Below the pieces are notes generated by a model that made no database searches, had not been told where the DNA came from, and worked only from the letters and a program-made list of their open reading frames with translations. Below are positions 1 through 4,758 of a stretch of 12,676 nt of DNA, in pieces. The position numbers and the translations under genes are program-made. Position 1 is the first letter of the stretch; each line of letters begins with the position of its first letter. Source of the stretch: a bacterium (GTDB lineage: Bacteria > Patescibacteriota > Microgenomatia > Daviesbacterales > UBA10151); the NCBI GenBank assembly GCA_027364775.1, contig DAHXOS010000056.1, positions 1 to 12,676 of the forward strand, in the 5' to 3' direction.

Positions 1-637
1 TATCAACATATGGTATAGGAGATTCATGTTCTTCTCCAACTATTAAACCGGAGATATGTGAGATATCTGCCACCAAAAAAGCTCCCACTTTATCTGCTAT
101 TTTCCTAAACTTTTTATAATCTAATTTATATGGATAAGCTGTAGTACCTGCCCAAATTAATTTTGGTTTGTGTTTACTTGCTAGCCTTTCTAACTCTTCA
201 AAATCAATATGCCAGGTCTTAGAATCAACATGATAAGGCACTGATTTATAGAAAATAGAAGAAAAAGAGAGATAAGCTCCATGGGTAAGGTGGCCTCCGT
301 GAGATAAATCTAAACCCATGATTGTATCCTTAGGGTTGCAAACTGCCATGGTAACAGCAAAGTTAGCCGGTGAACCAGAATAAGGTTGAACAAAAGCTAC
401 AGGTACATTAAATAGTTTTTTGGCTAAATCACTAGCATAATTTTCTACCTGATCTATAATTTCATTACCAGCGTAATATCTTCTGCCGGGAAATCCTTCG
501 GAGTATTTGTTGGTTAATATTGAACCTAAAGCCTTTAAAATATCCTTAGAAACATAGTTTTCAGAAGGGATCATCTCCAACCCTTCAATCTGTCTTTTTT
601 TCTCTAAGTCAATTAATTTAAAAATTTTAGATGGCAT
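1..637 (-). CDS. glyA: Serine hydroxymethyltransferase, N-terminal half (cut by window edge)
   Basis: This is a PLP-dependent enzyme that interconverts serine and glycine while loading a one-carbon unit onto tetrahydrofolate. I translated 212 codons from ATG at 637 to the window edge. About half of a usual protein of 410-430 residues is present. Recognisable family motifs are EMIPSEN (21-27), TNKYSEGFPGRRYYAG (42-57), the DLSHGGHLTHG loop (110-120) whose H116 stacks on the PLP ring in this family, and ADISHISG (190-197) with D191 and H194, equivalent to the PLP-contacting Asp and its His. The Schiff-base lysine lies outside the window. An in-frame ATG at 655 would add MWVKKI, but a TTGACA/TAATGT promoter at 652-680 overlaps it and would start the RNA near 645, which favours 637. 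No clear Shine-Dalgarno precedes either start. The gene follows dnaX on the same strand after about 100 bp. Confidence 0.95.
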   Translation of the reverse strand, partial: MPSKIFKLIDLEKKRQIEGLEMIPSENYVSKDILKALGSILTNKYSEGFPGRRYYAGNEIIDQVENYASDLAKKLFNVPVAFVQPYSGSPANFAVTMAVCNPKDTIMGLDLSHGGHLTHGAYLSFSSIFYKSVPYHVDSKTWHIDFEELERLASKHKPKLIWAGTTAYPYKLDYKKFRKIADKVGAFLVADISHISGLIVGEEHESPIPYVD

Positions 638-651
638 AATTTTCTTAACCC

Positions 652-680
652 ACATTAACGTTTAAATTATTCTCTGTCAA
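652..680 (-). promoter_or_regulatory. Candidate sigma70-type promoter of glyA
   Basis: On the minus strand, TTGACA (675-680) and TAATGT (652-657) are separated by exactly 17 bp. Transcription would start near 645, giving a leader of roughly 8 nt before ATG 637. The -35 is a perfect consensus and the -10 is moderate. Inferred from sequence only. Confidence 0.5.
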
Positions 681-694
681 GATAGACTTAATTT

Positions 695-716
695 ATACTT
701 TTTGTACAAAAAGTAT
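695..716. repeat. 22-bp perfect palindrome between dnaX and glyA
   Basis: Arms of ATACTTTTT flank a central GTAC and the whole 22 bp is self-complementary. It lies 23 bp past the dnaX stop and about 14 bp upstream of the glyA -35. As RNA it would be a weak A/U hairpin, and in the direction of transcription it is followed by AAATTAAGTC with no U-run. A protein-binding site fits better than an intrinsic terminator, but neither is proven. Confidence 0.55.
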
Positions 717-739
717 GATAAAAACTTTACGCCAACTGT

Positions 740-2320
740 TTAATTTGCAGGTTCAGAATTAAAAATTTCAGCAGCTAACCTAATTACATCATCATCTGCT
801 GCTACTTCTACATTAGCTAATTCTTCTACTTTGGTAGGTCTTGTACCCAATATACAGGCAACTCTTGAAGGCTTGCCCAAAACATCAGAAAACACAGACT
901 CAAGTAAATCTCTTGATTTTGGAGCTTCTAATATCCTCTGATGAAATAAATAAGGAACCTCTAGTAAAACTTTACCATCAGTACAGCTAACAACCTTTAC
1001 CTGTCTAAGTAAAGCTTCTAAAGAAAAATTATATGGCTTAATAGTCTCCAAAATATAGTTCCATTTATCTAGCAATTTTGCCATATCTTTGGATTCAATC
1101 TCAGGGATTGGTTCCGGAGCAATAGACTGTTCCGTGGCAACTGCAACCACAATATTCTCCAGCCTGGAAGCTTGAGCATTTTCAGTAACTGTATCTTTTA
1201 CTCTAGGTTGGCTTGATATTTGATATTTGATATTTGATATTTCTTGGCTTGTACTTTCAATTATAGCTATTTCTAAAGGCAGTGAGGGAATTGATACAAC
1301 CTTCATTTTTTCAAATGCAGTTTGTAGGTTATTTAATAGATTAATTAAACCCTCAGTACTAAACCGCTCTGCAAGGGCAGTTAGATTGTTAAACTTATCC
1401 TCACTTATTTCATCTTTTATTGAGGTAGCTGCCCCATTTTTTAGGAGTAACATTAACCTTAACTCAGACATTAAACTTAAAATATAATCTTTTAAATTAA
1501 CTCCACTCTCAATTTGTTTTTGAACCATCCCTAAGGCCTCTGAAGTATCTTTTTTGGAAATAATATTTAATAATTTATTAAGATCTTCCAAAGAACCAGA
1601 ATTAAATGATTGCTCAAAGATTAATTTGGTAACTTTTGTTCCCTGAGAAGCTAGTTGATCTAAAAGCTTTAAAGCATCCCTAAAACTTCCGTCTGCTTTT
1701 TTGGCAATTAACTCTAAAACATCGCTATCAATTTCAAGTTTTTCACTTTCCACCACCCTTTTAATAGCCGAGATTAAATCCTTTACCGAAGCTTGTTTAA
1801 AATCATAGCGGACAACTCTGGATAAAATTGTTTGAGGGATTTTATGAGCTTCGGTAGTAGCCAAAACAAATATTACATGAGATGGCGGCTCCTCTAAAGT
1901 TTTTAAAAGTGCATTAAACGCCTCATTTGAAAGCATATGAACCTCATCTATGATATAAACTTTTTTATGGGAATTTGAGGCTGAAAGTTTTATATTTTCC
2001 CTTAAAGCTCTGATATCGTCAATTCCTCTGTTGGAGGCTGCATCTATTTCAATTACATCCAGGCTTGACCCCTCTGAAATAGCTTTACAGGAATCACATT
2101 TATTGCCACACAGCATCTCCGGATCTTGAGGTTCTTTACAATTTACAATCTTAGCCAAAATTCTGGCTGTAGAAGTCTTACCAGTACCACGGGTTCCACA
2201 AAATAGATAAGCATGAGCTAAGGTTTTATTTTGAGCAGCTTTAAGCAGTGCTTGCCTTATATGATCTTCACCTATAAGTTCAGATAAAGTCTGTGGTCTA
2301 TATTTGCGGTAAAAAACCAT
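740..2320 (-). CDS. dnaX: DNA polymerase III subunit gamma/tau
   Basis: This is the AAA+ ATPase motor of the replicative clamp loader, which opens the beta ring and places it on primed DNA. The 526-residue product starts with FYRKYRPQTLSEL. It has a Walker A, GTRGTGKT (42-49), four zinc-ligand cysteines (C61, C71, C75, C78), a Walker B with DEVH (125-128), a sensor-1 region LATTEAHKIP (153-162) and an arginine finger in the SR motif at 167-168. The usual SRC motif reads SRV here, so the cysteine is replaced. The collar domain extends to about residue 355. A variable linker follows, then a tau-type tail with WNYILETIKPYNFSLEALL (about 420-440). A strong Shine-Dalgarno, AGAGGAGGAGC (2325-2335), fixes the start. 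A 7-bp tandem repeat in the linker could yield a short gamma-like product. dnaX lies 146 bp from ybeY and may have its own promoter. Confidence 0.97.
   Translation of the reverse strand: MVFYRKYRPQTLSELIGEDHIRQALLKAAQNKTLAHAYLFCGTRGTGKTSTARILAKIVNCKEPQDPEMLCGNKCDSCKAISEGSSLDVIEIDAASNRGIDDIRALRENIKLSASNSHKKVYIIDEVHMLSNEAFNALLKTLEEPPSHVIFVLATTEAHKIPQTILSRVVRYDFKQASVKDLISAIKRVVESEKLEIDSDVLELIAKKADGSFRDALKLLDQLASQGTKVTKLIFEQSFNSGSLEDLNKLLNIISKKDTSEALGMVQKQIESGVNLKDYILSLMSELRLMLLLKNGAATSIKDEISEDKFNNLTALAERFSTEGLINLLNNLQTAFEKMKVVSIPSLPLEIAIIESTSQEISNIKYQISSQPRVKDTVTENAQASRLENIVVAVATEQSIAPEPIPEIESKDMAKLLDKWNYILETIKPYNFSLEALLRQVKVVSCTDGKVLLEVPYLFHQRILEAPKSRDLLESVFSDVLGKPSRVACILGTRPTKVEELANVEVAADDDVIRLAAEIFNSEPAN
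1213..1240. repeat. Four tandem copies of a 7-bp unit inside dnaX
   Basis: TTGATAT is repeated four times without a mismatch (ATATCAA on the coding strand), covering DnaX codons 361-370. The unit length is not a multiple of three. Adding one copy makes the downstream reading ATC AAG CCA ACC TAG. Removing one makes it GCC AAC CTA GAG TAA. Either change ends the protein at about 371-374 residues, just after the clamp-loader core. Confidence 0.9.
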
Positions 2321-2324
2321 TATA

Positions 2325-2335
2325 GCTCCTCCTCT
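2325..2335 (-). promoter_or_regulatory. Strong Shine-Dalgarno of dnaX
   Basis: AGAGGAGGAGC lies about 4-7 nt ahead of the dnaX ATG at 2320. It contains two overlapping GGAG cores. It is one of only two strong ribosome-binding sites in the window, which makes the many genes without one more noticeable. Confidence 0.8.
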
Positions 2336-2425
2336 AAAACTATTTTAAGTCTCAGACTATTTACTAGTCCAGTATTGACTTTTTAATCTATTTATCATTA
2401 CCAGATATAAACATAAAAATACTAA

Positions 2426-2431
2426 ATTATA
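2426..2431 (-). promoter_or_regulatory. Candidate -10 element for dnaX
   Basis: A perfect TATAAT is present on the minus strand in the 146-bp gap between ybeY and dnaX, with no convincing -35 at 16-18 bp. The same gap holds overlapping short dyads (AGTCT-C-AGACT at 2348-2358 and GACTA-TTTAC-TAGTC at 2355-2369) in what would be the leader. The call is weak. Confidence 0.3.
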
Positions 2432-2466
2432 GTAAGTGTTATGTAGTATAGTTAGGGGCAGTACAA

Positions 2467-2880
2467 CTAGTTGTGGTGAATCCCTAAAAGATGATTCATG
2501 CCATGTTCTACTAAAAACCTCAGTTCATCTTCAATAGATACACCCTCTGAGGCAGCATCTTTAATAATTTGGGGATAGGATAAAATTATATCTCCCAGTC
2601 TTAAAATATTGTCCGGTGATTTTACAAATCCTACCTTCGGGACGTGTTGTAATTGATTTTGGGAAATTGGATCTTCCAAGGCAAAAGATAAAATATTAGT
2701 GGTTGAATTTATACCACGGTACTTTTTATTGATCTCATGCATCTTGCGGTCACCGACAATTGAAACCCCAATCTCTACATTACCGGAAATTTTATGTCTA
2801 TTTAAAACTTCAACAACAGCAGCCTGAACAGCTAATTTATTAATTGGATACCTTGAATCTGCATTAATTATTATATTCAT
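2467..2880 (-). CDS. ybeY: Endoribonuclease YbeY (rRNA maturation factor)
   Basis: YbeY is a metal-dependent endoribonuclease involved in 16S rRNA 3'-end maturation and ribosome quality control. The 137-residue product starts MNIIINADSRYP. It contains YRGINSTTNILSFALE, matching the conserved YRG-TDVLSF stretch, then LGDIILSYPQI, and near the end the metal site HGMNHLLGIHH. The three metal histidines are spaced H-x3-H-x5-H as in the family, but the Asp usually found before the third His is a His here. The protein stops one residue after the third histidine, while many family members continue for 15-30 residues. The other frames past the stop show nothing family-like. A longer in-frame start at 2958 would run back into yqeY and is unlikely. 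ATG 2880 is 1 nt past the yqeY stop, so translation is probably coupled. Confidence 0.9.
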   Translation of the reverse strand: MNIIINADSRYPINKLAVQAAVVEVLNRHKISGNVEIGVSIVGDRKMHEINKKYRGINSTTNILSFALEDPISQNQLQHVPKVGFVKSPDNILRLGDIILSYPQIIKDAASEGVSIEDELRFLVEHGMNHLLGIHHN

Positions 2881-2881
2881 C

Positions 2882-3319
2882 TTAAACCAGTTTATCCTTA
2901 ACCAAAGCTGAAATTCTCCCACCTTCTGCCTGATCCCCAACTTTACTTTTAACCACACCTATAACTCTACCCATATCTTGTATAGAAGATGCACCTAATT
3001 CAGTTATATTGTCTCCAACAATTTTAGTCAACTGCTCATCTGACATTTGCTCAGGCAAATAGCCCTCTAAAACCTTGGCTTCCGATTCTTCTTTTAAAGC
3101 AGCATCTTCACTGTTACCCTGCCTAAAACCCATTGCTGCCTCTTTTCTCTTTTTAACTTCCTTTTGGATTACAGCCGTAATATCTGTATCAGATAACTCT
3201 TCTCCTTTGGCAATTTGAGTATTTTTAATCTCCGAAATAAGTATCCGCAAAGTTGAGGTTGCAACCTGATCACGGGCTAACATTGCCTGTTTTAAATCTT
3301 GCTGAATTTTGTCCTGCAT
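2882..3319 (-). CDS. yqeY: GatB/YqeY domain protein
   Basis: This 145-residue protein belongs to the stand-alone GatB/YqeY family, related to the tRNA-binding tail of the GatB amidotransferase subunit. Its exact role is unsettled, with a link to aminoacyl-tRNA metabolism usually assumed. Family features visible are the N-terminal LKQAMLARDQVATSTLRIL, the charged IQKEVKKRKEAAMGFRQGN helix (about 50-68), the LEGYLPEQMSDEQL segment (about 84-97) and a C-terminal MGRVIGVVKSKVGDQAEGGRIS stretch with the usual MG-VM-K pattern and the D-GR motif. Length matches the family (about 145-150). It starts 3 nt after the rpsU stop and ends 1 nt before the ybeY start, so the three genes form one tight operon. 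The pairing of rpsU with yqeY is seen in many bacteria. Confidence 0.93.
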   Translation of the reverse strand: MQDKIQQDLKQAMLARDQVATSTLRILISEIKNTQIAKGEELSDTDITAVIQKEVKKRKEAAMGFRQGNSEDAALKEESEAKVLEGYLPEQMSDEQLTKIVGDNITELGASSIQDMGRVIGVVKSKVGDQAEGGRISALVKDKLV

Positions 3320-3322
3320 TTA

Positions 3323-3526
3323 TTAATTATAAGATGCGAGCCTTTTTGCACGCATAATTTTTCTTTGTTTCTCAGCTCTTCTTTCCTGGCGCTTTTCAGC
3401 ATCAGTTTTATGAAATTGTCTGTCACGATACTCCAAAATAACGTTTTCCAAAGCTACCTTCTTCTGAAACTTTCTAATAACGCTATCAGTATTATCGTTA
3501 CCAGACGCTTTTACAATAATAGACAT
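3323..3526 (-). CDS. rpsU: Small ribosomal subunit protein bS21
   Basis: bS21 is a small basic protein of the 30S platform, next to the 3' end of 16S rRNA, and assists initiation. The 67-residue product starts MSIIVKASGNDNTD and continues VIRKFQKKVALENVILEYRDR. It ends in the basic helix typical of the family (EKRQERRAEKQRKIMRAKRL). An in-frame start at 3547 would add seven residues (MTLNLNI) from inside a palindromic leader and is rejected because MSIIVK matches the normal N terminus. ATG 3526 has no ribosome-binding site directly in front of it. A strong one lies 77 nt upstream, on the far side of a 65-bp palindrome. rpsU is the first gene of the rpsU-yqeY-ybeY operon, with its own promoter at 3627-3656. 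Confidence 0.93.
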   Translation of the reverse strand: MSIIVKASGNDNTDSVIRKFQKKVALENVILEYRDRQFHKTDAEKRQERRAEKQRKIMRAKRLASYN

Positions 3527-3531
3527 AATAT

Positions 3532-3596
3532 TTAAGTTTAAAGTCAAAAGGAAAAAGTCAAAATTTTAAACTTTATACCTTGAACTTTTTACTTAA
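3532..3596. repeat. 65-bp imperfect palindrome in the rpsU leader
   Basis: The element begins TTAAGT, ends ACTTAA and is centred on AAAATTTT (3560-3567). The two arms share AAAGT, AAGG and a second AAAGT block in the same order, so roughly 24 positions per arm can pair, with small internal loops. Its sequence also shows a loose 7-nt rhythm (AAAGTCA, AAAGGAA, AAAGTCA). It lies exactly between the Shine-Dalgarno (3603-3611) and the ATG of rpsU. Confidence 0.8.
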
Positions 3597-3602
3597 TTAA
3601 AA

Positions 3603-3611
3603 CACCTCCTT
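3603..3611 (-). promoter_or_regulatory. Strong Shine-Dalgarno detached from the rpsU start
   Basis: AAGGAGGTG is a near-perfect anti-16S match, yet no ATG, GTG or TTG lies at usable distance downstream of it. The next plausible start is rpsU at 3526. If the palindrome at 3532-3596 folds, only 6 + 5 nt remain between this site and the ATG. Confidence 0.75.
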
Positions 3612-3626
3612 TTTAAAATCCTAAGT

Positions 3627-3656
3627 ATTGTACAACAAAGGGTATCTTGCTCTCAA
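3627..3656 (-). promoter_or_regulatory. Candidate promoter of the rpsU-yqeY-ybeY operon
   Basis: TTGAGA (3651-3656) and TACAAT (3627-3632) are separated by 18 bp. Each matches the consensus at five of six positions. Transcription would begin near 3620, placing the detached Shine-Dalgarno about 10 nt into the message. The -35 starts 1 bp from the 21-bp direct repeat. Confidence 0.6.
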
Positions 3657-3657
3657 G

Positions 3658-3678
3658 CAGGCTAAAATTTAAGCTACC
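3658..3678. repeat. 21-bp direct repeat, left copy
   Basis: An exact copy of 9581-9601. It begins CAGGCTAAAAT and ends TTAAGCTACC. The unit has a near-palindromic core (GCT-AAATTT-AGC with two offset positions). In this copy the flanks extend it to a GCAGG/CCTGC stem (3657-3661 with 3677-3681). It sits between the rpsU promoter and the RNase HII remnant. Confidence 0.85.
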
Positions 3679-3694
3679 TGCACTTTTTGCAAAT

Positions 3695-3817
3695 TTGCAA
3701 TATGGATTTGAAAAACATAAAGGGTATGGCACTAAGTTTCACCGGGAGATGATAAAAAAGCATGGTTTATATCCTTTAGATAGGACTTCTTTTAAATTGG
3801 GTAAATTTTTAGTCTAA
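3695..3817 (+). pseudogene. rnhB: Remnant of ribonuclease HII C terminus
   Basis: The plus-strand frame ending with TAA at 3815-3817 reads YGFEKHKGYGTKFHREMIKK followed by HGLYPLDRTSFKLGKFLV. This matches the C-terminal RNase HII signature (HKGYGT-x2-H, then P-x-HR-x-SF). RNase HII removes ribonucleotides from DNA:RNA hybrids and is usually about 190-230 residues long. Only about 40 codons are recognisable. The frame stays open leftward to about 3620, but those residues do not look like RNase HII, there is no in-frame start, and the catalytic DEDD residues of the N-terminal part are absent. The His of the HR pair is Asp here. The piece lies just inside the left copy of the 21-bp repeat, so it may be a scar of the event that placed the block here. 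Confidence 0.7.
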
Positions 3818-3825
3818 TCAATGTT

Positions 3826-3834
3826 TGGTACAAT
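3826..3834 (+). promoter_or_regulatory. Extended -10 element for a leaderless transcript
   Basis: TGG-TACAAT is an extended -10 (TACAAT at 3829-3834). Six bases separate it from ATG 3841, so transcription should begin at or next to the A of the start codon. The -35 region (TTTTTA) is weak, as expected for extended -10 promoters. Confidence 0.55.
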
Positions 3835-3840
3835 GGGTAC

Positions 3841-4758
3841 ATGACTGTGCTGTGGGAAGATAGAAAAGGATTGTTGTTGGAATCTCACAGATACAGAGAT
3901 ATTAAGGATCCATGTCCTGTATTTGATGGAGAGAAGTGGCATATTTATGGTTCGGGTGGAGACAGTACTAAAGAAATATGGAATATATGTCATGCCACAG
4001 CTAAATCGATAAATGGACCCTGGCAGGAGCAGGAAAGCGCTAAACTTGCTCTAGAAGGTAAACATGTTGCTGCTCCGGGAGTAATTTATGATATTCAAGA
4101 GAAGGTTTTTCATATGTTTGTCCAGACCGATTTTTTGGCATTAAATAGTAAGATTTATCATTTAATTTCTTCTGACGGACAGCGCTTTAATAACTTTGGG
4201 GTAGTTTTGGAATCAGTATTTGGTACCAGTCAGGCATGTATATATGACCCACACCCTGCAATAATAAATGGCAAAAAGTATATTACTTATGCAGGAACTA
4301 AAAATATTGGCCAGCCAGATATTTATTTAGCCAAATCCATAAGTAATTCTTGGTATGGACCCTGGAAAAAAATGGGAAAGATTCTATCTCAAGAAGAAGT
4401 TGGTCATCACAATCAGCTAGGAGACCCATTTTATGAATGGGGTTTGGAAGGCCCTCAATTAGTGGAATTACCAAATGGTAAAGTTTTATTAAACGCTGTT
4501 TGTTTTTTACCTAACCTAGAAAGAGGTAACAGACAAAGAGTCTTTTTTGCTTTAGCAGATAAAGTTATTGGGCCTTATAAATCTTTAGGGGTGGTTCTGG
4601 ATCCAAAAGAAGATATTTTTAAAAAGGGAGAGAATGGGCATGCAGCAGGAATAGTTTTAGGTAATAATTTAGAACTTTTTTATCAAGTTAGGGCAGGTGA
4701 GGGACAACCATGGAAATATGCTCAAGCAAAAATAGATTTATCTCATTTGGCTATTTAA
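3841..4758 (+). CDS. Five-bladed beta-propeller glycosidase-like protein (GH43/GH130-like)
   Basis: The 305-residue protein has no signal peptide or membrane segment, so it is probably cytoplasmic. Five blade-like repeats are visible, each opening with an acidic or His-rich strand and followed by an aromatic strand: KDPCPVFDGEKWHIYGSG (22-39), HVAAPGVIYD...FHMFVQ (75-95), YDPHPAIINGKKYITYAG (135-152), LEGPQLVELPNGKVLLNAV (202-220) and GHAAGIVLGNNLELFYQV (266-283). GPW/GPY turns recur at 59-61, 173-175 and 244-246. This is the pattern of GH43, GH62, GH32 and GH130-type propellers acting on glycosidic bonds. D23, D136 and E203 are candidates for the acidic active-site residues, which is inference. 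The substrate cannot be read from the sequence. It is the only intact plus-strand gene. It overlaps the spoVR stop tail-to-tail by 4 bp and has no Shine-Dalgarno. Confidence 0.65.
   Translation: MTVLWEDRKGLLLESHRYRDIKDPCPVFDGEKWHIYGSGGDSTKEIWNICHATAKSINGPWQEQESAKLALEGKHVAAPGVIYDIQEKVFHMFVQTDFLALNSKIYHLISSDGQRFNNFGVVLESVFGTSQACIYDPHPAIINGKKYITYAGTKNIGQPDIYLAKSISNSWYGPWKKMGKILSQEEVGHHNQLGDPFYEWGLEGPQLVELPNGKVLLNAVCFLPNLERGNRQRVFFALADKVIGPYKSLGVVLDPKEDIFKKGENGHAAGIVLGNNLELFYQVRAGEGQPWKYAQAKIDLSHLAI

Noticed and set aside
1213..1240. Short tandem repeat considered as a CRISPR fragment
   Set aside because: The units are 7 bp with no spacers and lie inside the dnaX reading frame.
1546..1560. A-rich runs in dnaX as a slippery programmed frameshift site
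   Set aside because: Several AAAAAAG-like runs exist, but they fall within the collar or ATPase regions and no adjacent stop and stem arrangement was evident. The 7-bp repeat is the better candidate.
2881..2958. Longer ybeY start inside yqeY
   Set aside because: It would overlap yqeY by 77 nt and adds a Trp/Lys-rich stretch unlike the family, while ATG 2880 sits 1 nt after the yqeY stop.
3527..3547. Longer rpsU start adding MTLNLNI
   Set aside because: The extension falls inside the palindromic leader, and MSIIVK matches the normal bS21 N terminus.
3657..3688. GCAGG/CCTGC stem followed by CTTTTT, resembling a plus-strand intrinsic terminator
   Set aside because: No plus-strand gene lies upstream of it, and the T-run belongs to the rnhB remnant and the adjacent TTGCAAATTTGCAA palindrome (3687-3700). 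A terminator role is not supported.
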